Assembly (NCBI GenBank): GCA_905214825.1 | Contig: CAJMNV010000014.1 | Location: forward strand, 1-20,883 | DNA from: an uncultured bacterium | GTDB taxonomy: Bacteria; Bacillota; Clostridia; Lachnospirales; Anaerotignaceae | Direction of reading: 5' to 3' | Length of the DNA stretch: 20,883 nucleotides | Part shown: piece after piece, positions 1 through 6,276 of the stretch | Position numbering within the stretch: position 1 is the stretch's first letter | Layout: the number at the start of each line of letters is the position of its first letter | Notes under the pieces: generated by a model | The model's input: only the letters and a program-made list of their open reading frames with translations | Databases searched by the model: none | Told to the model about the DNA's origin: nothing | Position numbers and translations under genes: made by a program

Positions 1-411
1 AAGCAAGTCAACCATATACAATACAGAAAAAAAAGAAAAAAAAAAAAAACAAAATAAATAAAAAAAAAAAAAAAAAACAGCAAAAAGTTTCGTTTCAATA
101 TAATAAAATGGCGTTTTTTGCATAAAAAATAATAGTTTTGATACAAAAATAATACTTTTTCATAGTATTTTGTATTTTGAAGAAATAGAGCGTTCTGTGA
201 TAAATATCATGAAATTACCATCATTTTTAGAAAAAAGATATAAAAAATAATGGTTTTTTAATTTCTTTATAGAAGATTTCTATATATTTTATAGTGAAGT
301 TGTATAAAAAAAATAACAAAATAAAATAGAAACTATTAAATAATTTGTACTTATATTTGTTCATTGTTTTACTGTAAATAAACTAAAAAGACATATGTCA
401 AAAAAAATAAT
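1..411. other. Gene-free, extremely AT-rich stretch with A-runs
   Basis: I see no credible gene here: all frames are broken often and no ribosome binding site precedes an open frame. From about 26 to 77 the plus strand is almost pure A, broken only by single G, C or T bases. The rest is AT-rich with few G or C. Such stretches bend and melt easily and are typical of silenced or recently acquired intergenic DNA, but the sequence alone does not show a function. Confidence 0.6.
268..284. repeat. Short perfect inverted repeat
   Basis: TATAGAA and TTCTATA face each other across a 3-base spacer. Arms of 7 bp are short for such AT-rich DNA, so this may be chance. It could also be a second operator in the control region of the regulator at 551. 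Confidence 0.25.
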
Positions 412-441
412 TTGTCTGCACGATTTATTTTATGGTATAAT
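412..441 (+). promoter_or_regulatory. Candidate sigma-A promoter of the XRE regulator
   Basis: TTGTCT (412-417) lies 18 bases before a perfect TATAAT (436-441). A TG one base upstream of the -10 makes it an extended -10 element. Transcription would start near 448 and give a leader of about 100 bases containing the palindrome at 468-481. Confidence 0.5.
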
Positions 442-467
442 AAAAATAATATAATAAAAGAAGTATT

Positions 468-481
468 TGTTGTATACAACA
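468..481. promoter_or_regulatory. 14-bp perfect palindrome, candidate operator
   Basis: TGTTGTATACAACA is a perfect palindrome about 20 bases downstream of the predicted transcription start and 70 bases before the regulator's start codon. XRE-family proteins bind palindromes of this kind as dimers and often repress themselves. That this is the regulator's own operator is inferred from position. Confidence 0.4.
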
Positions 482-550
482 TACAATTATTTTGTCGTTT
501 TATAATATATTTTGATGTATTTTATACTTTGACACAAGTGAGGCAATGAT

Positions 551-1267
551 ATGAAAGAAGTTAGCGTACATGTAGGCAAACGAATTCGTTTGTATCGTAA
601 AATGAAAAATATGACCATTGAAGTTTTTGCTGGTTTGATAAATAAAAGCAAGGCAACTGTATCAAAATATGAAAATGGTGACATTGCCATAGATATTGAA
701 ACATTATTCATTATTGCACAAGCATTGGACATTTCTGTCAATCAACTGATTGACTATGACAAAAAGATAGAAGATACAGAAGAGCGGGCAGAAACTGGTG
801 TAAAACGTTATGGTAAAAATAGACTGTATTTTTATTTTTATGATGGCAGACGTAGCCGTATTGTGCGAAATGTGATTGATGTACGCAGTGCTGGAGAAAG
901 TGGCACATATCATGCGGATTTATATGCAGATATAGAAGATTATTCCAACTGTTATAAATGCAAGTATTTGTATCATGGCATCATGCGGCGATATGACACA
1001 TTTACCAATTTCCATTTTGAAAACCAAAACAATAAAATGGAGAGGGTGTTTTTGTATGCCATCAATTCTTTTAGCCCATCTGGCAGAATGATTGGTATGT
1101 TTTCGGGATTGTCTACACAGCCGATGTTGCCTGTATCTTTCAAATTTTTGATTTCTCCGGATATAATGGAAGAAAACGAAGAATTGATTGATATATTGCG
1201 TTTTTCAAAAGAAGATATTCGCACAATTAAAAAAATGAATATGTTTGTTGTCAATCAACATTTATAA
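551..1267 (+). CDS. XRE-family helix-turn-helix regulator with unknown C-terminal domain
   Basis: A 238-residue cytoplasmic DNA-binding protein. Residues about 8-65 form a Cro/C1-type helix-turn-helix: the recognition-helix region reads KATVSKYENGD, followed by the usual ALDISVNQLI end of the domain. Residues about 85-238 form a separate domain I do not recognise, rich in aromatic residues, with a CYKC pair near residue 138 that could bind metal or form a disulfide. In many clostridial regulators such a C-terminal half senses a ligand; nothing here shows which. The start is ATG 551 behind a modest GTGAGG site; an out-of-frame ATG lies 5 bases upstream. It stands alone, with its own promoter, palindrome and terminator. 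Confidence 0.8.
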   Translation: MKEVSVHVGKRIRLYRKMKNMTIEVFAGLINKSKATVSKYENGDIAIDIETLFIIAQALDISVNQLIDYDKKIEDTEERAETGVKRYGKNRLYFYFYDGRRSRIVRNVIDVRSAGESGTYHADLYADIEDYSNCYKCKYLYHGIMRRYDTFTNFHFENQNNKMERVFLYAINSFSPSGRMIGMFSGLSTQPMLPVSFKFLISPDIMEENEELIDILRFSKEDIRTIKKMNMFVVNQHL

Positions 1268-1279
1268 TGATAATGTATG

Positions 1280-1309
1280 AAAAAACCCCTTTGATAAAAG
1301 GGGTTTTTT
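1280..1309. terminator. Bidirectional intrinsic terminator
   Basis: AAAAAACCCCTTT pairs perfectly with AAAGGGGTTTTTT across a GATA loop. It has U-tracts in both directions and serves the regulator upstream and the convergent 143-residue gene, whose stop codon lies 3 bases away. Confidence 0.9.
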
Positions 1310-1311
1310 GA

Positions 1312-1743
1312 TTAGAACTCTTGTAATAGCAAAAGTATTGTCAATAAACCGGCGGTTTGTACTGCTTGGGACGATAATGCTGATGTGCTTTCGCCATTTT
1401 GTTGACTGCGTGCTTCCAAAAAAGAGCCATCAGCAGAAAGGTTTTGTACATTTTCTGAGATTTGCGATACAGTATGTCGTAACATCAGTGTACGACAAAG
1501 CATATCCATACGCTGTTGTCCTGCTGTGTCCAAAAATGGGGAAATTGCACGCAATAATGTTACTTCTTTTGGTGGGTGCTTTATGGCAGCATCTTTTTGT
1601 GCAGAAGCGGCACTTCTGATTTTACAAAGATACTCTTGTTCCATTTTTTGCTGTATGCTTTCTAAAAAAGTAGTGGTTTCTTGTTTTGCAAAATCGGTAT
1701 TTTGCAATGTTTGTGCCAAATTGTATAACGTATTCTCTTTCAA
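1312..1743 (-). CDS. Small protein with a PFLD/QQ repeat motif, downstream of the S8 protease
   Basis: A 143-residue protein of unknown function, beginning with TTG at 1743. An AAAGGAG site for it lies inside the last codons of the protease gene, whose stop is only 6 bases away, so the two are probably translationally coupled. Residues about 62-92 (LLRAISPFLDTAGQQ and following) align without gaps to residues 47-77 of the divergent 162-residue protein at 2746; 11 of 31 positions are identical by eye, including PFLD and QQ. The N-terminal half is mostly charged and probably helical. The C-terminus ends in a hydrophobic LLTILLLLQEF tail, too short for a confident membrane helix. It could be a partner, substrate or inhibitor of the protease; no sequence feature decides this. 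Confidence 0.7.
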   Translation of the reverse strand: MKENTLYNLAQTLQNTDFAKQETTTFLESIQQKMEQEYLCKIRSAASAQKDAAIKHPPKEVTLLRAISPFLDTAGQQRMDMLCRTLMLRHTVSQISENVQNLSADGSFLEARSQQNGESTSALSSQAVQTAGLLTILLLLQEF

Positions 1744-1749
1744 TCAGGG

Positions 1750-2631
1750 TTACTCCTTTCTTTCGGTCAGACAGTCTGGATACACCAATAATCCATCTTG
1801 TAATGCGGCAGTATGGCAAAGTTGTTTTTTGATTTGTGTGGGTGTTAAATTTGGATTTTTTTCTAAAATACAAGCCGCAATGCCACTAATTGCAGGCGTT
1901 GCCATAGAAGCCCCACTCATGTAAATATAATTTTTTTCTATAATTTTGTCAGTACTGCGATTGGGCAAAGCAAAGTTGTAATCAGGAGAAAGCACAGAAA
2001 TGATATTTTCCCCATATGTCCATATGTCAGGCAATGTACTATGTGTATTGGTAAATTTTGCAAATCCTTTGGGTGGCAAAAAATAAGATTTGTTCTCCCA
2101 AGCACCCACACAAAGTATTTTGGGGCTGAGCGAAGGTGGTGGACAAAAACGATGGTTGCCTTCGGGATTTGCTGCTGCTGCCACAACTGTAATCCCAGCA
2201 TTCCATAATGTTTCGACAGCATTTGCCAAAGGTTGGTGTACTTTTCTGTCATTTGTACCGATGGATAAATTTACTACTTTAATATTATATTTTGTGGCAT
2301 TGTCCATTATCCATCGCATTGCTTGCACAGCTTTGTAAGATGTGCCTTGTCCTTGAAAATCCAATATTTTTAATGCGATGATATGTGCATCCGACGCAAC
2401 GCCGCAGTATTTGCCATTGGAAAGAAATCCGTTGCCACAAGCAATGCCTGTGACATGTGTACCGTGTCCGTTATCGTCATAAGGTTCTGTGCGACCATTT
2501 ATGAAATCACGAAAAACAGCAATCCGATTATAAGGTTTTGTAAAATCCGCCACAGGAGAAATGCCAGTATCCAATATTGCAATGCCAATGCCTTTGCCTG
2601 TGGGAATATTTTGTTGCAAGATGTTGTTCAT
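1750..2631 (-). CDS. Subtilisin-like serine protease (S8 family), intracellular type
   Basis: A 293-residue protein with the complete S8 triad: Asp21 in AILDTGI, His56 in GHGTHVTG and Ser242 in SGASMATPAISG. The oxyanion-hole Asn is probably the one in AAAANPEG, where most subtilisins have GN. There is no signal peptide, no propeptide and no C-terminal extension. The catalytic core begins within the first 15 residues, so it resembles intracellular subtilisins rather than secreted or Csp-type germination proteases, which carry prodomains. ATG 2631 follows an AAAGGAGGG site. The gene is first in a two-gene minus-strand unit and is divergent from two small genes related to its downstream partner. 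The substrate is unknown; processing of the neighbouring repeat proteins is an inference from context. Confidence 0.92.
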   Translation of the reverse strand: MNNILQQNIPTGKGIGIAILDTGISPVADFTKPYNRIAVFRDFINGRTEPYDDNGHGTHVTGIACGNGFLSNGKYCGVASDAHIIALKILDFQGQGTSYKAVQAMRWIMDNATKYNIKVVNLSIGTNDRKVHQPLANAVETLWNAGITVVAAAANPEGNHRFCPPPSLSPKILCVGAWENKSYFLPPKGFAKFTNTHSTLPDIWTYGENIISVLSPDYNFALPNRSTDKIIEKNYIYMSGASMATPAISGIAACILEKNPNLTPTQIKKQLCHTAALQDGLLVYPDCLTERKE

Positions 2632-2650
2632 GGCAGACCCTCCTTTGTGT

Positions 2651-2717
2651 TACAGTATGTGAAAGTTGGGTTTTTGCCATTGTGAACGGTATTTTTTCTT
2701 ATTGTGGAACATATCTT
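2651..2717. promoter_or_regulatory. Divergent control region with sporulation-type -10 elements (weak)
   Basis: On the minus strand CATACTGTA (2651-2659) fits the -10 element of sigma-E or sigma-K promoters, but no matching -35 is evident. On the plus strand GTATTTTT (2689-2696), 13 bases, then CATATCTT (2710-2717) resembles a sigma-E promoter. I see no convincing sigma-A promoter. In AT-rich DNA such matches are easily found by chance. Confidence 0.25.
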
Positions 2718-2745
2718 TTTTAAGAGAGAAAGGGGGCAGGATTTT

Positions 2746-3234
2746 GTGGAGGAGAACGAACAAGATATGTTGGCAATGATGGAACGGTTTCGGCGTTTGC
2801 AAAAAATCATGCAGCCACCGCAAAATACAGTGGCTTTGCCACAAAAAGAAGAACCCAAACAACCTTGGGAAGAAAAAAATGAAAATATGCTTTTGGCAGC
2901 AATTCCGTTTTTGGATTTGGAATATCAACAAGGGATTTATGTGATGGTGCGTTTGATGGAACTAAGACGGGTGTTAGATGGTGGTTTGCTTGTGACAAGG
3001 AGCAAAGAAGAATTGCCGCCTATGGTGCGTCGTCGTCGTATGCTGGTGGCAGTTAGACAATATTTATCACCAACAGAACAATCACAACTGGACAATATGT
3101 TAAAAATGATGGATATGAAACGGATTATGGAACAAAAGGAGGTATTTGATGGAAAGTATATGGACAAAACCGGAAATACAAGCATTGGGGGAAAAAAGAA
3201 TTGCCATTCTCAAAGAGGCACAACAAAAATGTGA
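2746..3234 (+). CDS. Small protein with two copies of the PFLD/QQ repeat motif
   Basis: A 162-residue protein of unknown function. I place the start at GTG 2746, 9 bases after an AAAGGGGG site, rather than at the in-frame GTG 2704, which has no site. After a charged helical N-terminus and a Pro/Lys/Glu linker (about residues 27-46), residues 47-77 (LLAAIPFLDLEYQQ...) and 98-128 (MLVAVRQYLSPTEQ...) are two degenerate copies of a motif. The first matches the 143-residue protein beside the protease; the second matches the C-terminus of the next gene. Short tracts of Arg lie between the copies. The last 29 or so residues are read out of frame across the start of the next gene, look unstructured, and may reflect a late frameshift. 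Confidence 0.7.
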   Translation: MEENEQDMLAMMERFRRLQKIMQPPQNTVALPQKEEPKQPWEEKNENMLLAAIPFLDLEYQQGIYVMVRLMELRRVLDGGLLVTRSKEELPPMVRRRRMLVAVRQYLSPTEQSQLDNMLKMMDMKRIMEQKEVFDGKYMDKTGNTSIGGKKNCHSQRGTTKM

Positions 3235-3412
3235 AGGAAAAACGGGTATGGCAAGGTTGGACGTATTGCTGGAATATGGCGAGCAGCTTGCACAGGGTGA
3301 AAAATTGTCAAATACAGAACAAAAAGCATTGCTGGCAGTATTGACACAAAGTATGTCACAACAAGAACGCTGTCAGTTGGAACAGGTGATGGCAATGATG
3401 GGGATACAATGA
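3149..3412 (+). CDS. Small protein ending in a repeat motif copy
   Basis: An 87-residue helical protein of unknown function. ATG 3149 follows a strong AAAGGAGG site; the TTG just before it in frame is too close to be the start. Residues 59-86 (KALLAVLTQSMSQQ and following, ending MAMMGI) resemble residues 98-126 of the preceding protein with one extra residue: QL, an acidic residue and a paired Met are shared. The gene overlaps the preceding reading frame by 86 bases. It is the last gene before a strong terminator, so 2746 and 3149 form a two-gene unit divergent from the protease. Confidence 0.75.
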   Translation: MESIWTKPEIQALGEKRIAILKEAQQKCEGKTGMARLDVLLEYGEQLAQGEKLSNTEQKALLAVLTQSMSQQERCQLEQVMAMMGIQ

Positions 3413-3415
3413 AAT

Positions 3416-3447
3416 AAAAAAGGACTTTTGTAAAAAAGTCCTTTTTT
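3416..3447. terminator. Bidirectional intrinsic terminator
   Basis: AAAAAAGGACTTTT pairs perfectly over 14 bp with AAAAGTCCTTTTTT across a 4-base loop. It ends the plus-strand repeat-protein unit and, on the other strand, the DUF1963 unit whose last stop is at 3453. Confidence 0.9.
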
Positions 3448-3452
3448 TACTA

Positions 3453-4271
3453 TCAACAACAATCCCAACTGTATAAAATATTATCGAAATTTTTGTTTTC
3501 CAAATCTTTTTTGTTGATAAAGAAATTGGCAACGCCACAATCGCCCCACATAATATCTTCATCAGAGTCCATTTGAAATAGTAATGTGTCATAGAAAATG
3601 TCGTTGTCGTCTATTTCAAAATCTTCTGCATTCTCTCTGGGGTCAAATTGTGTAAAAAAAGGATACCCCAAAAGCCAATGGTATGTGGTATCACATAAAT
3701 TGTCGTAAAAATCATCAAAATTTTTGCCAAATAAATCATTGGGGAGACATGGCAAAGGTTGTTCTGGCAGTATTGCTTTGACTGCTTTTTGGAATATGGT
3801 TAAAAAACGTACATCGGACATATTCATAGAAACCGTTTTTGGTGTGATGGTAACACCAAAAGGCTCACACACAGGGAACATTTCCAAATCGTCCAAACAA
3901 AATGAAATGCCCATATCCGATAATGCTTGTTCTGTGATTGTAGTGTCAATGGTTTCATGATATACCACAGCAAAATTTTCGTTGTGTAAACCAAAATCTT
4001 CATCGTCTGCAATAAAAAATTGCAACATCCCTTTTGTTGGTAGTGGTGCAGAAACGTTGTTTTTGTCAAAATTGAATTGTGCCAAAAGCAATAAGGGATT
4101 GCCGTTTTCATCTTTGGGGTATGGCTTTGTGCTGTCCCAATAAGGCAAACCGGCAAATTTGCTATCAAAAATACCTGTAGGGGCATCTGGTTGTATGGTA
4201 ACACGAAAAGCATTTTGTTTGGTTTCTTTTTCGATGAAATCCAATATTTTTTGTATGGTTTCGTTTTGCAT
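3453..4271 (-). CDS. YwqG-like DUF1963 protein, copy 1 (distal)
   Basis: A 272-residue cytoplasmic protein of the YwqG/DUF1963 family, whose molecular function is not established. Family landmarks are visible: GIFDSKFAGLPYWD at about residues 33-46, then YPKDENGNPLLLLAQFNFD, PLPTKGMLQFFI, the YHETID segment, a HW-LLGYPFFTQFDPRE block and the C-terminal MWGDCGVANFFI...YSWDCC end. It is the third and most diverged member of a tandem set (274, 279 and 272 residues) transcribed leftwards. ATG 4271 follows an AGAGGTGA site, 21 bases after the preceding gene. Length and all landmark blocks are intact, so it is not a decayed copy. Repeated paralogues of this kind fit immunity-like or dosage roles, but this is inference. 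Confidence 0.88.
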   Translation of the reverse strand: MQNETIQKILDFIEKETKQNAFRVTIQPDAPTGIFDSKFAGLPYWDSTKPYPKDENGNPLLLLAQFNFDKNNVSAPLPTKGMLQFFIADDEDFGLHNENFAVVYHETIDTTITEQALSDMGISFCLDDLEMFPVCEPFGVTITPKTVSMNMSDVRFLTIFQKAVKAILPEQPLPCLPNDLFGKNFDDFYDNLCDTTYHWLLGYPFFTQFDPRENAEDFEIDDNDIFYDTLLFQMDSDEDIMWGDCGVANFFINKKDLENKNFDNILYSWDCC

Positions 4272-4292
4272 AAATAATCACCTCTTTTTGTA

Positions 4293-5132
4293 TCAACAAC
4301 AATCCCAGTTATATAAAATATCATCAAAATTTTTGTTTTTCAGATTTTCTGGTTTGATAAAGAAATTGGCAACACCACAATCGCCCCACATCACATAGTC
4401 CTCCTGCCCATCATAATCAGAGTCCATTTGGAATAATAGTATAGTATATGCCGAAAGTATATCATCATCTTCTCTGGGGTCATATTGTGTGAAAAAAGGG
4501 TGTCCCAATAAAGTGTGTCCACCATTAGGCAATGCATCACACAGTTGTGTTTGTTCTTCTTTGGAAAGTATTTTGTAATAAGGGGTATTGCTGATGTCTT
4601 TTTGTAATATTTCACTTGCAATTTCACAGAATACATGGTCGAAATGTTTATCTGCAGTACTCATATAAATTTCTGTGGGTGTGATGGTAATACCCATTTC
4701 ACACGAAAGCGGAAAAACTTTAAAAGATTGTATATCCCAAGGAATCTCCAATGCTTTGATTTGTGCTTCTGTCACAGAAGTATCAATATTTTCATGATAC
4801 ACGACACGAAAACCATCTTGTTTTGTGGGGTTGTCAAAATCTGCACCATAAATATCATCATCAAAAGCACGAATAAAAAATTGTAGCATACCTTTTGTAG
4901 GCAGTGGTTCAGAAACATTGTCTTTGTCAAAATTGAATTGTGCCAATAATGCCAATTTGTTGCCGTTTGCATCTTGTGGATAGGGTTTTTGTAAATCCCA
5001 ATAAGGCACACCACCAAATTTGCTGTCAAAAATACCTGTGGGAGCATTGTTGTCTATGGCAATCTTGTAGGCAGTTTGTGCTGTTTTTATTTTTAATTGT
5101 TCTAATATTTTTTGTACCAATTCACTTTGCAT
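4293..5132 (-). CDS. YwqG-like DUF1963 protein, copy 2 (middle)
   Basis: A 279-residue YwqG/DUF1963 protein with the same order of blocks: GGVPYWDLQKPYP, LALLAQFNFD, PLPTKGMLQFFI, YHENIDTSVTE, HTLLGHPFFTQYDPRE, MWGDCGVANFFI and YNWDCC at the end. I prefer ATG 5132: it is 9 bases after the GGAG site and aligns with the MQ start of the other copies. The ATG two codons earlier is only 3 bases from that site. It carries a short insertion relative to its neighbours (RAFDDDIYGADFDNPTKQDG region, near residues 90-108). The N-terminal third is almost identical at DNA level to the corresponding part of copy 3 (see repeats), while the rest has diverged. Confidence 0.88.
   Translation of the reverse strand: MQSELVQKILEQLKIKTAQTAYKIAIDNNAPTGIFDSKFGGVPYWDLQKPYPQDANGNKLALLAQFNFDKDNVSEPLPTKGMLQFFIRAFDDDIYGADFDNPTKQDGFRVVYHENIDTSVTEAQIKALEIPWDIQSFKVFPLSCEMGITITPTEIYMSTADKHFDHVFCEIASEILQKDISNTPYYKILSKEEQTQLCDALPNGGHTLLGHPFFTQYDPREDDDILSAYTILLFQMDSDYDGQEDYVMWGDCGVANFFIKPENLKNKNFDDILYNWDCC
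4891..5036. repeat. 146-bp near-identical block in DUF1963 copy 2
   Basis: This block matches 5740-5885 at all but two adjacent positions by direct reading. It encodes the GGVPYWD to PLPTKG part of the protein. Identity falls off sharply on both sides, which suggests a gene-conversion tract or a recent partial duplication. Confidence 0.9.
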
Positions 5133-5153
5133 ATTCATTCACTCCTTGTCATA

Positions 5154-5978
5154 TCAAGAACAATCCCAGTTGTATAAAACATCATCAAACTTTTTGTTTT
5201 TCAAATCTTCTGGTTTGATGAAGAAGTTGGCAATTCCTGCATCTCCCCACATGACATAGTCTTCTGCTCCTTCATAATCAGAGTCCATTTGGAATAGCAA
5301 CATAGAGTATTTGGCAAGTTTCTCATCTTCTCTGGGATCAAATTGTGTAAAATGTGGGTATCCCAATAAAGAATGTCCGTTTATGAGTTCTTCAAAAAAT
5401 TCATCCTCTTCATCTTCGGAAAGAATGTCATAATAAGGTACGTCATGGACATCTTTTTGGAGTACCTCGCTTGCAATTTCACAGAATATTTTGTCAAAGT
5501 TGGCGTCCATGGTACTGATAAAAATTTCTTTTGGTGTGATGGAAACACCAACTTCACGCATTACAGGGAAGTATTCCAATGTTTCTGTGTTCCAAGGAAT
5601 GTCCAATGCTTTGATTTGTTCTTCTGTGACAGAGGTATCAATGGTTTCATGGTAAACAATGCGATAATTTTTTTGTTCGGTTGTGCTTGTATCCATACCA
5701 TATATATCATCTTCTGGACTGATAAAAAATTGCAATATACCTTTTGTAGGCAGTGGTTCAGAAACATTGTCTTTGTCAAAATTGAATTGTGCCAATAATG
5801 CCAATTTGTTGCCGTTTGCATCTTGTGGATAATGTTTTTGTAAATCCCAATAAGGCACACCACCAAATTTGCTGTCAAAAATACCGACTGTTTTTTCAGG
5901 TGTTATGGTTAAGGCATAGGCAGGTTTTTTGGTGCGTTCTTTGATGGTATCCAGTAATTTTTGCATTTGTGCTTGCAT
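5154..5978 (-). CDS. YwqG-like DUF1963 protein, copy 3 (promoter-proximal)
   Basis: A 274-residue YwqG/DUF1963 protein, the first gene of the leftward tandem set. ATG 5978 sits 8 bases after an AAGGAGGG site. Blocks in order: GIFDSKFGGVPYWD, LALLAQFNFDKDN, PLPTKGILQFFI, YHETIDTSVTEEQ, HSLLGYPHFTQFDPRE, MWGDAGIANFFI and YNWDCS. In the near-identical block shared with copy 2 the only protein change is LQKP to LQKH. The Cys of WGDCG and the last Cys of WDCC, present in the other copies, are Ala and Ser here, so those cysteines are not essential. No signal peptide or membrane segment is present. The set is preceded by an extended -10 promoter and a LexA-like palindrome. Confidence 0.88.
   Translation of the reverse strand: MQAQMQKLLDTIKERTKKPAYALTITPEKTVGIFDSKFGGVPYWDLQKHYPQDANGNKLALLAQFNFDKDNVSEPLPTKGILQFFISPEDDIYGMDTSTTEQKNYRIVYHETIDTSVTEEQIKALDIPWNTETLEYFPVMREVGVSITPKEIFISTMDANFDKIFCEIASEVLQKDVHDVPYYDILSEDEEDEFFEELINGHSLLGYPHFTQFDPREDEKLAKYSMLLFQMDSDYEGAEDYVMWGDAGIANFFIKPEDLKNKKFDDVLYNWDCS
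5740..5885. repeat. 146-bp near-identical block in DUF1963 copy 3
   Basis: Partner of 4891-5036, in the same orientation with a spacing of 849 bases. The two differences lie next to each other in the LQK(P/H) codons. Confidence 0.9.
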
Positions 5979-6007
5979 GAATGTGCCCTCCTTTATTTTT
6001 TATTTGT

Positions 6008-6036
6008 ATTATAGCATAGACAGTGAAAAAACACCA
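6008..6036 (-). promoter_or_regulatory. Promoter of the DUF1963 gene set
   Basis: Read on the minus strand, a perfect TATAAT (6008-6013) is preceded by TGC, making an extended -10. The -35 region near 6031-6036 is a poor match. The start of transcription would fall about 25-30 bases before the first start codon. Confidence 0.5.
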
Positions 6037-6045
6037 GAAAAAATA

Positions 6046-6057
6046 GAACATATGTTC
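6046..6057. promoter_or_regulatory. LexA/DinR-box-like palindrome
   Basis: GAACATATGTTC is a perfect palindrome that fits the Gram-positive LexA (DinR) core GAAC-N4-GTTC. It lies directly upstream of the -35 region of the DUF1963 promoter. LexA boxes usually overlap the promoter, so the position is somewhat high. No lexA gene is in the window. Confidence 0.35.
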
Positions 6058-6058
6058 C

Positions 6059-6097
6059 AAAAAGATTGTTTCATATAAAATGAAACAATCTTTTTTT
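6059..6097. terminator. Intrinsic terminator of the 49-codon gene
   Basis: A 16-bp stem (AAAAAGATTGTTTCAT with its complement) across a 5-base loop, with T-runs on both sides. It separates the 49-codon gene from the DUF1963 promoter downstream. Confidence 0.85.
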
Positions 6098-6103
6098 GAT
6101 GTA

Positions 6104-6253
6104 CTAGGATTTTGCAGAAATCAAATCCAAAAGCAATAATAGAAAAAGTGGTGAAAAATCGGTTATTTGTTGCGGTTTGGGGGTGTTGGGATTTTTTGAA
6201 AATGGTGTTGTTTTTTCTGAAAATGGGGCAGGGATTTCTCGTTTGGCATACAT
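6104..6253 (-). CDS. 49-residue small protein with leucine-rich tail
   Basis: A short gene of unknown function. ATG 6253 follows a nearly ideal site (AAAGGAGGTGAT, 5 bases before the start), the frame is open for 49 codons to a TAG, and a strong terminator starts 7 bases later. The protein begins MYAKREIPAPFSEK, has a Pro/Thr/Asn/Lys-rich middle with a repeated PFS(E/K)K element, and ends in SPLFLLLLLDLISAKS. The hydrophobic run of about 10 residues is too short for an ordinary membrane span. A sigma-E-like promoter precedes it, so a sporulation role is possible but unproven. It is easy to miss in automated annotation because of its length. Confidence 0.7.
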   Translation of the reverse strand: MYAKREIPAPFSEKTTPFSKNPNTPKPQQITDFSPLFLLLLLDLISAKS

Positions 6254-6276
6254 GGTATCACCTCCTTTTTCCTATC

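Noticed and set aside
26..77. CRISPR leader or repeat tract
   Set aside because: It is a simple A-run with no repeated spacer-repeat units.
2704..2745. Upstream GTG start for the 162-residue protein
   Set aside because: No ribosome site precedes GTG 2704, while GTG 2746 has an AAAGGGGG site at the right distance; the upstream codons also cover the site itself.
1312..3412. Ribosomally made peptide (RiPP) locus with a subtilisin-like leader peptidase
   Set aside because: There is no modification enzyme or transporter, and the small proteins are 87-162 residues with repeat motifs and no leader/core pattern.
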